A stretch of 64,000 nt of DNA, taken from Pokkaliibacter sp. MBI-7 (lineage in GTDB: Bacteria; Pseudomonadota; Gammaproteobacteria; Pseudomonadales; Balneatricaceae). Below the pieces are notes generated by a model. That model was not told where the DNA came from and did not search any database. It saw only the letters and a program-made list of their open reading frames with translations. The stretch's first letter is position 1; every line of letters begins with the position of its first letter. The position numbers and the translations under genes were made by a program. The stretch covers positions 1,591,501 through 1,655,500 of the forward strand of contig NZ_JARVTG010000002.1 in assembly GCF_029846635.1 (NCBI RefSeq), written 5' to 3'. Shown here piece after piece: positions 41,121 to 50,180 of the stretch.

Positions 41121-42713
41121 ATGAATCACCCACTGCACGAAATGGCTCTGCACAGCGACGAACCCAGTACCGTCACCGCAAAGGTTTTCACGCTCTATCT
41201 GCAGGTGATGGACCGGCTGCCCCACCGGCTGCTGCTGAAAGACACCCACTCGGTTTACATAGCCTGCAATCAGCGTTATGCCGACGACTTCGGCCTGTGC
41301 AAGGAGCAGATGGCAGGCCGCACCGACCTGAACTTTTTCCCGGCTGAGCTGGCCGCCCGATACCGGGCTGACGACCGGCTGATCATGGCCTCAGGCAAAG
41401 AGCACCTCTATGAAGAACCCTATGAACAGGATGGCCAGACATTCTGGGTAGAAACGATCAAATTTGCCCTCTACGACGACCATAACAAGGTCATCGGCAT
41501 CGCCGCCATGTTCAGGGACGTGACCGAGCGCAGACAAAACCTGGAGGCACTGAGGCGGCAGACCTGGGCCTTGCAGGCCATGAGCGCCTGTAATCAGGCG
41601 CTGGTCAAATCATCCTCCTCCGCACATCTGCTGCATCAGGTATGTGAGGCGATGGTGCAGCGTGACCGCTACAGTCTTGCCACCCTTTATCGCGTCGATA
41701 CCCGCAGCACGTCCCCCGCTATTCATCTGATCACCAGTGCCGGCGTTGCACGTCAGTGCACCAGTGGTCTGGAAAAAAGCTGGCAGGCAGAACTGCCAGA
41801 CTGCAATCCCATCATCAGCTGTGCCAGATCGGGTCAGGTTGTCATCCTCAGCCATCTGCGCAGCTCATCCGGCTGTACCGCCAGCCAGCCCGATGCACAT
41901 TGCGGCCTGAGTTCGGTGATTGCCCTGCCACTGCGGCTGGATGAGACCAGCATGGGAGTCATAGCGGTTTTTGCCCCGGTCGACGATGCGTTCGGCCCGG
42001 AAGAAGAGCAGTTGTTTATTGAACTGGTCGATAACCTGCAGTTCGGCCTGGAGTCACGCCGCACCAAAGAAGCCTATGAAGCCTCATTACGTCGCAGCGC
42101 CGAGCAATCGAAGGTGATGGAAAAGGCAATGGAAGATGCGCTGGCCGCTATCGCCGCGGTACTTGAACAGCGCGACCCCTACACCGCAGGCCACCAGACC
42201 CACGTTGCCGAGCTGGCCATGCTGATCGGCAGGGAGCTGGGGCTGGAGCAGGAACGACTACACGGTCTCTATCTGAGTGCCATCGTCCATGATCTGGGCA
42301 AGATCCAGATTCCGGCGGAAATTCTTACCAAGCCAGCGCGGCTGAATGAAGCCGAGTTCAATCTGATCAAGCAGCATCCGGAGGTTGGCTATCGGATTCT
42401 GCGACACATCCACTTCCCCTGGCCCATCGCCGACATCATCCGTCAACACCATGAGTGTCTGGATGGCTCCGGTTATCCGCAGGGCCTGCAGGGTGATGAC
42501 ATCCTGCTGGAGGCACGCATTCTGTCGGTCGCCGATATTGTCGAATCGATGTCATCGGACCGCCCCTACCGGCCGGCGCTGGGCACAGAGGTCGCGCTTA
42601 ATCAGATCAGACAGATGAGTGGCAGCAAACTTGACCCCAAGGTGGTCGAGGCCTGTATTCGGGTGGTTGAGCGTGGTGACTTCACACCCAATCTGATGTG
42701 CCTTGCCGAGTAA
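41121..42713 (+). CDS. PAS-GAF-HD-GYP c-di-GMP phosphodiesterase
   Basis: 530 aa. A PAS domain (LPHRLLLKDTHSVYIACNQR, FRDVTERRQ) at about 25-140, a GAF domain at about 165-315 and a C-terminal HD-GYP domain with IVHDLGKIQIPAEIL and HHECLDGSGYPQGL. Both HD and GYP motifs are complete. Its HD-GYP part closely resembles that of the upstream gene, suggesting duplication of the catalytic half with different sensor halves. Third and last gene of the FIST operon. Confidence 0.9.
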   Translation: MNHPLHEMALHSDEPSTVTAKVFTLYLQVMDRLPHRLLLKDTHSVYIACNQRYADDFGLCKEQMAGRTDLNFFPAELAARYRADDRLIMASGKEHLYEEPYEQDGQTFWVETIKFALYDDHNKVIGIAAMFRDVTERRQNLEALRRQTWALQAMSACNQALVKSSSSAHLLHQVCEAMVQRDRYSLATLYRVDTRSTSPAIHLITSAGVARQCTSGLEKSWQAELPDCNPIISCARSGQVVILSHLRSSSGCTASQPDAHCGLSSVIALPLRLDETSMGVIAVFAPVDDAFGPEEEQLFIELVDNLQFGLESRRTKEAYEASLRRSAEQSKVMEKAMEDALAAIAAVLEQRDPYTAGHQTHVAELAMLIGRELGLEQERLHGLYLSAIVHDLGKIQIPAEILTKPARLNEAEFNLIKQHPEVGYRILRHIHFPWPIADIIRQHHECLDGSGYPQGLQGDDILLEARILSVADIVESMSSDRPYRPALGTEVALNQIRQMSGSKLDPKVVEACIRVVERGDFTPNLMCLAE

Positions 42714-42748
42714 CCCCGGCAAGGCTGGCAGAGTGAGGCCCGGGGTTA
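42711..42748. terminator. Hairpin whose arms contain both convergent stop codons
   Basis: TAACCCCGG (42711-42719) pairs with CCGGGGTTA (42740-42748). The first arm begins with the TAA of the HD-GYP gene and the second arm contains the TAA of the leftward flavoprotein gene. No U-run is present. Confidence 0.5.
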
Positions 42749-43321
42749 GCCCACCCAGCGCAATGCTGTCTCGCTCACCCGCACGCCAAAGGCTCTGGCG
42801 GTTTCCAGATCGCCCGGCAGCGGGCCTTCATCCGGTGATGAGTCAGCGGGAGACTGCGCCATCAGGCCGCTGAACGAGCCCATATAGTTGAGGTCATTAC
42901 GACTGGCAGCCTTGGTGTTAGATGGCATCATGCCGGTCCCCACCCAGACCATGCCGTGCTGCATGGCCAGCGTGAACATATAGTGCAGCGTCGACAGCTT
43001 ATCGCCATTCATTGATGCCGAGTTGGTAAAGCCTGCCGCCAGCTTGTTCTTCCACAGGCCACCGAACCAGGGCTTGCTGGAGGCATCAGCAAACTTCTTG
43101 AATTGCCATGAGGGGCCGCCCATGTAGGTGGGCGATCCGAGCACAATGGCATCCGCCCCTTCCAGCTTCTCCCAGCTGCCTTCAGGCAGTTCGCCTTCCG
43201 CACTGATCGCGACCAGCTCCGCCTCAATGCCCGCTACCGAGCCGACACCGGCGTACACCGCCTCGGCCTGCTTCTGGGTATGTCCGTAACCGCTGTGATA
43301 AATCACCATCACCTTTGCCAT
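42746..43321 (-). CDS. Flavodoxin-fold NAD(P)H:quinone oxidoreductase, WrbA-like
   Basis: 191 aa from ATG at 43321 with GGAG seven bases upstream. Flavin-binding features: MVIYHSGYGHTQKQAE (phosphate loop), LGSPTYMGGPSWQFKKFADA and the NSASMNGDKLSTL region. Family members reduce quinones by two electrons and protect against redox stress. No operon partner. The gap to the DMT transporter contains two copies of a 17-bp repeat. Confidence 0.88.
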   Translation of the reverse strand: MAKVMVIYHSGYGHTQKQAEAVYAGVGSVAGIEAELVAISAEGELPEGSWEKLEGADAIVLGSPTYMGGPSWQFKKFADASSKPWFGGLWKNKLAAGFTNSASMNGDKLSTLHYMFTLAMQHGMVWVGTGMMPSNTKAASRNDLNYMGSFSGLMAQSPADSSPDEGPLPGDLETARAFGVRVSETALRWVG

Positions 43322-43482
43322 CGTCGTCTCCTGCAGAGTCAGGCTGTTGAAACCTACTCTGATCACTATTCAGCCGGGAAATGTGGACGTTGCTTCTGTC
43401 CGTGTCAGGTTGACCGACTACCGCATGCCCACACTTCAGGCCGTCCGACGATCTGCACCTGGGTTGTCAGTGACTGGCCACA

Positions 43483-43516
43483 ACAAGTAACTGACAACGA
43501 CAAGTAACTAGCAACG
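43483..43516. repeat. Short tandem repeat, two 17-bp units
   Basis: ACAAGTAACTGACAACG at 43483-43499 is followed at once by ACAAGTAACTAGCAACG at 43500-43516, two mismatches. It lies upstream of the flavoprotein gene and downstream of the transporter gene. Confidence 0.6.
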
Positions 43517-43618
43517 ACAAAGTTCTTGGGGTTGGCAGGGAGACACGACAAGCGCCCTGCACTTCGCAAATCGTGTTTTCCGACTGCGGGCAGATCAGGA
43601 TCTCGCGCTACTCAGCCA

Positions 43619-44524
43619 TCAGGCGGGTTTACTCGCCACAGCGACCGCCACTCTGGCTCTGGGCTTGTAGAACATCACCGCATTACCGGACAGGATCAGC
43701 AGCAGACCTACAATGGCCGAGGTGCTCCAGCTATAGCCCTCAAACAGGGTGGAAATGGTCAGCGCCACCAGCGGGAACATGACAGTGGCATAGGCCGCCT
43801 GCCCGGGACCAATGCGACCGACCAGCGCAAAGTAGGTACCGAACGCCACCACTGAACCGAACACCGCCAGATACACCAGCGCCCCCAGATAGCTGAGGCT
43901 GGTATCGATACGGAAAGGTGCTCCGGTAACCATAATCACTACCAGCATGGTGATGGCGCCGTAGGTCATGGCGTAAGCGTTGGTCGACAGCAGATCCAGC
44001 CCGTTGCGCTGATGACGGGCGGTAATCATGTTGCCCAGCGAGAAGCCATAGGTGCCAAGCAGACACAGGCCGATTCCGAGCAGTACATCAGCATTCATCT
44101 GTGCCGGGTTCAGATCACGCCAGAACAGGCTGACAATGCCGATGATGCCCAGACCGTTGGCCAGCATCAGCCGCGGGGTAATACGCTGTTTGAGGAAAAT
44201 GACGCCGTTGATGGCGTTAAAAAGAATGGCCATGGAAAACAGCACTGACTCCAGACCACTGTTGATATAGCGGTTGGCACTGTAGAAGCAGTAGAAGTTG
44301 AAGCAGAACACACACATGCCCTGCAGGATACAGAACAGATGATCGCGACCACCGATGCGCTTCAGTCGCCCGGTCAGCCCCAGCACGCTGATCAGCACAG
44401 TGGCGGCCAGTACAAAACGGTAGAACACTGAAACCGGGGCCGGCACATCCCCGGTCTGCATGGCAATCGCAATCCAGGTCGTCCCCCAGATCAGCACGGT
44501 GATGGCATAGAGCATGGCATTCAT
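43619..44524 (-). CDS. DMT-superfamily (EamA) transporter
   Basis: 301 aa from ATG at 44524. Ten hydrophobic segments in two EamA repeats; the first begins LYAITVLIWGTTWIAIAMQ. Segments such as RYINSGLESVLFSMAILFNAI and GQAAYATVMFPLVALTISTLFEGY are typical. The substrate is probably an amino acid or other metabolite, exported. An AraC regulator is divergent 206 bp away and likely controls it. Confidence 0.88.
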   Translation of the reverse strand: MNAMLYAITVLIWGTTWIAIAMQTGDVPAPVSVFYRFVLAATVLISVLGLTGRLKRIGGRDHLFCILQGMCVFCFNFYCFYSANRYINSGLESVLFSMAILFNAINGVIFLKQRITPRLMLANGLGIIGIVSLFWRDLNPAQMNADVLLGIGLCLLGTYGFSLGNMITARHQRNGLDLLSTNAYAMTYGAITMLVVIMVTGAPFRIDTSLSYLGALVYLAVFGSVVAFGTYFALVGRIGPGQAAYATVMFPLVALTISTLFEGYSWSTSAIVGLLLILSGNAVMFYKPRARVAVAVASKPA

Positions 44525-44730
44525 GGTCAGGCATCCTGAAAACTGCATTTTTGGATAACCATTATCTGCCAGCACGCAGCAGCCATCATTGCCGTTACTT
44601 GCGCTGGAATTGCATATTCTTGCGCTTTTTTTTGCAGGCTACCCACCTGCCGCCTTGGCGCTACCGGGTCAGGGGTTTACCATGGCCCCTCGTCCTGTTT
44701 CAGAACGCCGAACGACACCGGAGCAGCACC

Positions 44731-45600
44731 GTGTCCAATACCTATCAGGTTTTTCAGAACCTGCAGCAGCACAAGACACAGTTGATCGACACCACACATC
44801 TGGATAACGGTGTCGGCCTCGCCTCATGGACCAACCATGACGATCTGGTAGTGGTCGATGAAGCCAACCATCACACCCTCAGCCTCTATGTGGCCGATGG
44901 TTATGAGTCTTACCTGAAAACCCCTCACGGCTGGCGTAATGGCGGCGCGCCGGATCGCATGTGCCTGATGCCGCGAGGGTATGCCTCCACCTGGCATATC
45001 CGCGAGTCGCTGTCGTTTGTGCACTTCTACTTTACCGATGCCCATCTGCGCGACATCGCCGAGAAAACCTGGGACAAAAGCCCGGCTGCGCTCAGCGTCG
45101 ATGAGCATATCTTTGCCGACGACCCGCAGATCGCTGCGCTCTATCGCCACTTCCTGCTGGCCAGCCACTGGCAGGATCAGGCTGACCGCATGACCCTGAG
45201 CAGCGCCGCATCGCTGCTGCTGACCCACATTGTCCGTCACTACACCCAGTTTCAGTGGCAGGCGCTGCAGGTGCGCGGCGGCCTGTCGCCTTATCAGCTG
45301 GCGCAGATCAAAGCCTATATCGATGCCCATCTTGATCAGCCCCTGCAGCTCGGTGAGCTGGCCGGGCAGATCAACCTCAGCGAATATCACTTCGCCCGCA
45401 TGTTCAAACAGAGTCAGGGCATGGCCCCACACCAGTATGTGATGCAGCAGCGTCTGCTGCGCGCCGAACAATTACTGCGCCATTCCAGCCTGCCGCTCAC
45501 CGATATCGCCCTGCAATGTGGCTTTAGTTCATCCAGCCATTTCACCAACCGCTTCCGTCAAATGAAGGGTGTGGTGCCCTCCAGCCTGCGTAAATCCTGA
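44731..45600 (+). CDS. AraC-family transcriptional regulator
   Basis: 289 aa from GTG at 44731, chosen because GGAG lies seven bases upstream and the open frame before it is unlike any family N-terminus. A cupin-like N-terminal domain is followed by the double HTH: LGELAGQINLSEYHFARMFK, and LPLTDIALQCGFSSSSHFTN. It is divergent from the EamA transporter gene. A small hairpin (TGCGTTT/AAACGCA, 45605-45631) follows the stop. Confidence 0.9.
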   Translation: MSNTYQVFQNLQQHKTQLIDTTHLDNGVGLASWTNHDDLVVVDEANHHTLSLYVADGYESYLKTPHGWRNGGAPDRMCLMPRGYASTWHIRESLSFVHFYFTDAHLRDIAEKTWDKSPAALSVDEHIFADDPQIAALYRHFLLASHWQDQADRMTLSSAASLLLTHIVRHYTQFQWQALQVRGGLSPYQLAQIKAYIDAHLDQPLQLGELAGQINLSEYHFARMFKQSQGMAPHQYVMQQRLLRAEQLLRHSSLPLTDIALQCGFSSSSHFTNRFRQMKGVVPSSLRKS

Positions 45601-45650
45601 GTTCTGCGTTTTTGAGCATTACTGAAACGCAAGAAATGTCAGCGTGCAAA

Positions 45651-45711
45651 ACCACAATATTGCTACGGATATCGAACTGATTCGTGCCGGGTAAATCAAT
45701 AAGGCTTTTCC
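45651..45711 (+). pseudogene. Short remnant of a zinc alcohol dehydrogenase C-terminus
   Basis: The reading NHNIATDIELIRAG-stop-INKAF matches the C-terminal part of YahK/cinnamyl-alcohol-dehydrogenase-like enzymes, and the DNA is similar to 58773-58835, where the same stretch reads EHNITADIELISAGQINEAF. It holds a stop codon and breaks off. The gap 45601-46135 otherwise contains only weak frames: one leftward at 45714-45944 (76 codons) and one at about 45953-46110, neither recognised. Confidence 0.65.
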
Positions 45712-46185
45712 CCTCACCACCGCCAAGCCTTCCTCATATTTCCCCATTTATCCCAATCTTTTGCCCCAAGGCTGCCCCGTCTGAACCACACCAGTCCCAG
45801 ACCGCGCCGGAAGGCACCTTTCTGAGCTACAGGCTCTATCCCTGCAAATTGCGAGTCTACCTGAGGGGCCAGTTCGGCCCGTTGATCGTCACGGTATCTG
45901 GGCAGATTGGCGTGCAGTTGCCGTAGCTGATCAAAGTCATTCATGCACCTATTTCAGAAACGAAAAAGCGGGCTCCATGGTCCACTGATAAAGGCTCAAT
46001 CGGGTTTCAACCCGAATTCTGAGAAGCACGTTTTCTACCATCTGAGCCAGTTCAAACTGATATTGAAGCAGTGTCACTCTCACCAGAAAAACTGCACACC
46101 CAACGAGCAGGCTCGACTACGATTTCGTAGGACAATGAACCGCCCCGGCTTTCGCGGAGGCTCCAACTTTTGAGAAGATGGAGCC

Positions 46186-46505
46186 ATGAAAAAGAACAGC
46201 AAGTTTTCCCCTGAAGTCCGTGAGCGTGCGGTACGGATGATGTTTGAGCAGCGCGGTGAGCATGAGTCTCAGTGGGCTGCGATCGTATCGATCGCCAGCA
46301 AGATAGGCTGTAACCCACAGACGTTGTGTAACTGGGTGCGCCAGTATGAGCGTGATACGGGTCAGCGTGATTGACCACTCGCGAGCAGGAGCGGATCAGG
46401 TCGTTGGAGCGCGAGGTGCGGGAGCTGCGCAAAACCAACGAGATCCTGCGTCTGGCCAGCGCGTTTTTTGCCCAGGCGGAGCTCGACCGCCGCTTCAAGT
46501 CATAA
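46186..46505 (+). pseudogene. IS3 transposase OrfA, frameshifted
   Basis: The HTH part is in frame from 46186 (FSPEVRERAVRMMFEQ, KIGCNPQTLCNWVRQYE) but hits a stop at 46372. The expected continuation, with the leucine-zipper region LTTREQERIRSLEREVRELR and NEILRLASAFFAQAELDRR, is in another frame from 46371 to 46505. One base seems to be missing near 46370. A TTTTTTG slippery stretch at 46464-46470 is the likely normal frameshift site into orfB. Confidence 0.8.
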
Positions 46506-47401
46506 GATCGTTCATCGACCAACAGCGGGCGCGGTTCGGGGTCGAGCCGCTCTGCAAGGTTCTGCAGATTGCCCCGTCCGCTTACCGGCGCCATGTTGCA
46601 CGACAACGTCAGCCGGACCTGCGCAGCCGCCGAGACAAGCGCGATGAGGCGCTCAGCCACGACATTCGGCGGGTCTGGGAAGAGAACCTGCAGGTCTACG
46701 GTGCTGACAAGGTGTGGCGTGCGCTCAAGCGCCAGGGCGTTGCCGTGGCCCGCTGTACGGTGGAGCGATTGATGAAGCGTTTAGGACTGCATGGCGTACG
46801 CCGGGGCAAGGCGGTGCGAACCCCCCATGGAGATGAAAGCAGGCCCTGCCCGCTGGATCGGGTTAATCGGCAGTTCGTAGCCCAGCGCCCCAACCAGCTA
46901 TGGGTCTCGGATTTCACCTATGTTTCGACCTGGCAAGGGTTCGTGTATGTGGCCTTCGTGGTGGATGTATTCTCGCGTTTCATTGTCGGCTGGCGCGTGA
47001 GCCGCAGCATGAGCACCGACTTCGTGCTGGATGCGCTGGAGCAGGCGCTATACGCCCGACGGCCAGAGCGGAACGCGCTGATCCACCACAGCGACCGGGG
47101 CTCGCAGTATGTGTCGCTGCGTTACAGCGAGCGGCTGGCTGAGATGGGGGTCGCGCCATCGGTGGGCAGCAAGGGCGACAGCTACGACAACGCGCTGGCA
47201 GAGACGATCAACGGTCTGTACAAGGCCGAAGTGATCCACCGGCGCCGCTGGCGCAGCCTGGAAGAGGTGGAACTGGCGACCCTCAATTGGGTGTCGTGGT
47301 TCAATCACCAGCGGCTGCTTGAGCCACTTGGCTATATTCCACCGGCAGAAGCTGAGGCAAACTACTACCGCAACCTCGGGAGTCAGGCCATTGCGGCTTG
47401 A
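46496..47401 (+). CDS. IS3-family transposase OrfB (rve integrase)
   Basis: About 300 aa; the frame is open from 46346. HTH_21 region (YGADKVWRALKRQGVAVARC) precedes the DDE integrase core: D in WVSDFTYVSTWQGF, D in HHSDRGSQYVS and E in NALAETINGLYKAE. The catalytic part is intact, but OrfAB fusion cannot form normally because orfA is frameshifted. Confidence 0.88.
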   Translation, partial: QVIRSFIDQQRARFGVEPLCKVLQIAPSAYRRHVARQRQPDLRSRRDKRDEALSHDIRRVWEENLQVYGADKVWRALKRQGVAVARCTVERLMKRLGLHGVRRGKAVRTPHGDESRPCPLDRVNRQFVAQRPNQLWVSDFTYVSTWQGFVYVAFVVDVFSRFIVGWRVSRSMSTDFVLDALEQALYARRPERNALIHHSDRGSQYVSLRYSERLAEMGVAPSVGSKGDSYDNALAETINGLYKAEVIHRRRWRSLEEVELATLNWVSWFNHQRLLEPLGYIPPAEAEANYYRNLGSQAIAA

Positions 47402-47422
47402 CTCAAACCAACCAGCCTCCGC

Positions 47423-48742
47423 GGGTCTGTAAATTGAACTGTGTAACTGCGTTTATGGGATGATGCGGGAACACCGCGAGGAGCAGTTACATGGCACTAA
47501 CGCCAGAGATGTTGGATGAGCTGACTCAGGAATGTAAGACCCCGGAGGATGTCAGCAAGCTGTACGCCCAGATGCTGCAACACATGATCAATCGCAGCCT
47601 GCAAGCCGAGATGGACGACCACCTTGGCTACGACCGCCACGACAAAGCCGAGCCCGGTGCCAAGCGGGGCAATACCCGTAACGGCAAGAGCCGTAAAACG
47701 GTGCAGAGTGATGTCGGCGACTTGCTCATAGAGACTCCCCGCGACCGAGAAGGCCGCTTCGAGCCACAGCTGCTCAAGAAGCGGCAAGTTCGGCTGGCGG
47801 GGATGGAAGACAAGATCCTGACACTGTACGCCAAGGGCATGACCACGCGTGATATCGAGAGTGCGCTGGTGGACTTATACGGTGTGACGATTTCGCACAC
47901 ACTCATCGCCCAGGTTACTGATGCGGTTCTGGAGGAAGCCAAAGCGTGGCAGACGCGACCGCTGGAAGCGATTTACCCCATCGTCTGGCTGGATGGTCTG
48001 GTGGTCAAGGTACAGCACAACAAGCAGGTGGTGAACAAGTCAGCGCACGTTGTGCTTGGCGTCAATCTGCGCGGCGAGAAAGAAGTGCTGGGTCTGTGGC
48101 TGGCCGAAAGCGAAGGGGCGAAGTTCTGGTTGTCGGTGCTGACGGAGTTGCGTCATCGTGGCGTGCAGGATATTTACATCGCCAGTATGGACGGCCTGAA
48201 GGGGTTGCCGGAAGCGGTCAACGCGGTGTTTCCGAAAACGTTGACCCAGCTGTGTATTGTGCATCTGGTGCGCGCCAGCTTGCGTTATGTCAACACCAAA
48301 GACAGCAAGGTCGTTGTGGGTGCCCTGAAGCGAATTTACACATCGGCGACAGCGGACGAAGCCGTGCGCGAACTGGATGACTTTGAGAGCGATTGGGGTG
48401 AGAAATATCGGGCGGTGGTGCGGTTGTGGCGCGGTCACTGGGACAACATCATACCGTTCTTCCAGTTCCTGCCGGAGATCCGGAAAGTGATCTACACGAC
48501 CAACGCCATCGAATCCCTGAACATGAGCCTGCGGAAACTGACACGTAATCGGCGCATTTTTCCGAACGACGATTCGGCACTCAAGTCACTCTTTCTGGCT
48601 ATCCGCGAAGCATCGAAGAACTGGAAGGCTATTCATCACTGGAAACCGGCACTACAGAGTTTTCAGGTGATGTTTGGGGAGGAGCGCGTGCCGCTGGCCG
48701 CACTCTGAAAGGGAGCAGTTACACAGTTCGTTTGACAGACCC
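47423..48742 (+). mobile_element. IS256-family insertion sequence nested in the IS3 element
   Basis: 1320 bp with inverted ends GGGTCTGTAAATTGAACTGT and, on the other strand, GGGTCTGTCAAACGAACTGT (25 of 28 match over the full repeat). The 8-bp target duplication GCCTCCGC is present at 47415-47422 and 48743-48750. The target lies in the right inverted repeat of the IS3 element. Confidence 0.93.
47491..48708 (+). CDS. IS256-family transposase (mutator type)
   Basis: 405 aa, full length, starting after GAGGAGCAG. The DDE residues are present: D in YPIVWLDGLVVKV, D in IYIASMDGLKGLPEAV and E in TTNAIESLNMSLRK. The N-terminal region DDHLGYDRHDKAEPGAKRGN is typical. Nothing disrupts the frame, so the element may still move. 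Confidence 0.95.
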   Translation: MALTPEMLDELTQECKTPEDVSKLYAQMLQHMINRSLQAEMDDHLGYDRHDKAEPGAKRGNTRNGKSRKTVQSDVGDLLIETPRDREGRFEPQLLKKRQVRLAGMEDKILTLYAKGMTTRDIESALVDLYGVTISHTLIAQVTDAVLEEAKAWQTRPLEAIYPIVWLDGLVVKVQHNKQVVNKSAHVVLGVNLRGEKEVLGLWLAESEGAKFWLSVLTELRHRGVQDIYIASMDGLKGLPEAVNAVFPKTLTQLCIVHLVRASLRYVNTKDSKVVVGALKRIYTSATADEAVRELDDFESDWGEKYRAVVRLWRGHWDNIIPFFQFLPEIRKVIYTTNAIESLNMSLRKLTRNRRIFPNDDSALKSLFLAIREASKNWKAIHHWKPALQSFQVMFGEERVPLAAL

Positions 48743-49164
48743 GCCTCCGCAAAACTCGGGGTGGTTCACAATCTTTCGATATCAAAACATGAGAAAAAAC
48801 ACTTCCTCATTTTTATTTAAAATAAATCGCTAAAAAAACGGCAAGAAAATTTATTTTTTCACCATCCGCAATGATGGATAAAAATGATAATAGTGTTGAA
48901 TTACAACAATTTTAGGAGTGACTTTCCAATGGTGTTGACACTTTTTCTAAGCTAACCCGCACATCATCCGAAGGTAGTTTTCAGCCCCCACAATAATAAA
49001 GTTATCAATTCAGTAGTAATTAGGGTATGGTGTCGTTCTGCAATCGAGTGACACCTAGTACTTCTTCCGAAAAAATATTTCCGGAAGATAGAATTTTCTG
49101 TCTGGCAGTGCTGCAAGACCCTTCCTATTTCTTATGTAGTAGTGATAAAGATTTTGCGGTGAAA

Positions 49165-49232
49165 CACTTTTAGCGATGCTAAAAATGTTGGCAATTGTTA
49201 TCTGTTTTCGTAATGGTGATAGTGAAAACAGA
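49165..49232 (+). promoter_or_regulatory. Structured leader of the cold-shock gene
   Basis: Two hairpins precede the cold-shock gene: CACTTTTAGC / GCTAAAAATG (49165-49187) and a perfect 9-bp stem TCTGTTTTC / GAAAACAGA (49201-49232). The whole 48769-49267 gap is AT-rich with no gene. Long folded leaders are known to control translation of cspA-type mRNAs with temperature; that this one does so is inferred. Confidence 0.5.
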
Positions 49233-49267
49233 CTTATTAATTCTCACCTTATGAAGACGAGTACAGT

Positions 49268-49474
49268 ATGAACGAAGGTACAGTTAAGTGGTTTAATTCC
49301 GATAAAGGTTTTGGCTTTATTTCTCCGAATGATGGCAGCAAAGATCTTTTTGTACACCATTCTGAAATTCTGGCAGGTGGCAGTTTCGCCACTCTGATCG
49401 AAGGTCAGAAGGTGGAGTTTGATATTGGCCAGGGCCAAAAAGGTCCATGCGCAAACAAGGTTCGTGTTGTTTAA
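49268..49474 (+). CDS. CspA-family cold-shock protein
   Basis: 68 aa, a single cold-shock domain. RNA-binding motifs RNP1 (KGFGFISP) and RNP2 (LFVHHS) are intact, as is the start GTVKWFNSDKGFG. It binds single-stranded RNA and DNA and melts structure in cold. It sits between two debris zones close to the IS elements, with its own long leader and terminator. Confidence 0.95.
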   Translation: MNEGTVKWFNSDKGFGFISPNDGSKDLFVHHSEILAGGSFATLIEGQKVEFDIGQGQKGPCANKVRVV

Positions 49475-49500
49475 TAAAACAACCTGAACATTTGTTGAGA

Positions 49501-49526
49501 AAGCTGCCTGTTAGGTGGCTTTTTTC
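49501..49526 (+). terminator. Rho-independent terminator of the cold-shock gene
   Basis: AAGCTGCC / GGTGGCTT stem (two G-T pairs) with a 5-base loop, followed by a T-run, 27 bp after the stop. Confidence 0.85.
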
Positions 49527-49715
49527 ATTTAGTCAGCCCCAATACCATATAGCCCATTCTCTTTATCCCCGCCTGCATTTTCTGTGTATCCTTTCATCCC
49601 GATAAAAAATCGTATTCAAAAAATAAAAATTTAAAACGATATCTTATACAGAAGTATTAACTGGCCAAATTCCTTCTATACACGTCATCCACTACCTCTC
49701 ATCTGGGCCAGTTGC

Positions 49716-49914
49716 ATGCGTTGTCCGCTGTCGCACCGTCTTCCGGTGATCACGCTGGTGACCGATCTGCCAGACAGTGGCCGGATTGCCTATGTGGTGC
49801 CGGACAACCGGCAGATGGGGCGCTTTATTGGCCCGACACTTCGAGCGCAGCAAGCCGGAGGAGTGCACGCCGTTCAATATTTTTATCCGCGAGCACTGCC
49901 CGGCAGCGGACTGA
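49716..49914 (+). pseudogene. Remnant of a LacI-family regulator
   Basis: LPVITLVTDLPDSGRIAYVV, followed by PDNRQMGRFIG, resembles the effector domain of LacI-type regulators. The C-terminal-like piece PFNIFIREHCP follows in another frame, ending with TGA at 49912. The HTH and most of the effector domain are missing, so this is an internally deleted remnant. The flanks 49527-49715 hold nothing recognisable. Confidence 0.5.
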
Positions 49915-49967
49915 ACCGCGCCCGGAGGGATGAGCAGGCGGCCAGTACATCCCTGAAGAGCAGGTTA

Positions 49968-50180
49968 TCAGGTGGGATACGTCACGCCACTCAGCCACTT
50001 CACCCTGGCCGGATCACGATGGGAGAAGAACGCGCTTTCGTTACGGTCGAGGGTAGCGATGCTGACCATGTCGTCATCACTCAGGTGGAAATTGAAGACA
50101 TCGATATTTTCCAAAATGCGTGACGGTGTCACCGACTTGGGAATCACCACCACGCCACGCTGCAACAGCCAGCGCAGCAC
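49968..50180 (-). pseudogene. C-terminal remnant of an aldo/keto reductase
   Basis: The leftward frame VLRWLLQRGVVVIPKSVTPS, then ENIDVF and ATLDRNESAFFSHRDPA, is the C-terminus of a 2,5-diketogluconate-reductase-type aldo/keto reductase, with the NADPH-binding IPKS motif. The catalytic N-terminal two thirds are gone. It is fused directly to a piece of another gene at about 50175. Confidence 0.75.

Larger units (their letters stand above)
46136..48768 (+). mobile_element. IS3-family insertion sequence, interrupted by an IS256-family element
   Basis: Ends: TGAACCGCCCCGGCTTTCGC at 46136 and, on the other strand from 48768, TGAACCACCCCGAGTTTTGC; over 26 bp 22 positions match. The trinucleotide CAA occurs on both sides (46133-46135 and 48769-48771), the 3-bp target duplication expected of IS3 elements. 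It encodes a broken orfA and an intact orfB. Without the nested element it would be 1305 bp, a normal size. Confidence 0.9.

Noticed and set aside
45714..45944. 76-codon leftward frame starting MNDFDQLRQLHANL
   Set aside because: It has a plausible start but no family match, lies in a debris zone and the second half has low-complexity Trp/Arg/Gly content; kept out of the gene list.
45990..46060. tRNA-like sequence on the minus strand (D-arm-like CTCAGATGGTAGA and T-arm-like CGGGTTGAAACCCG)
   Set aside because: No anticodon stem or acceptor stem pairs can be formed at proper distances, and the region also lies in an open leftward frame; treated as chance or deep remnant.
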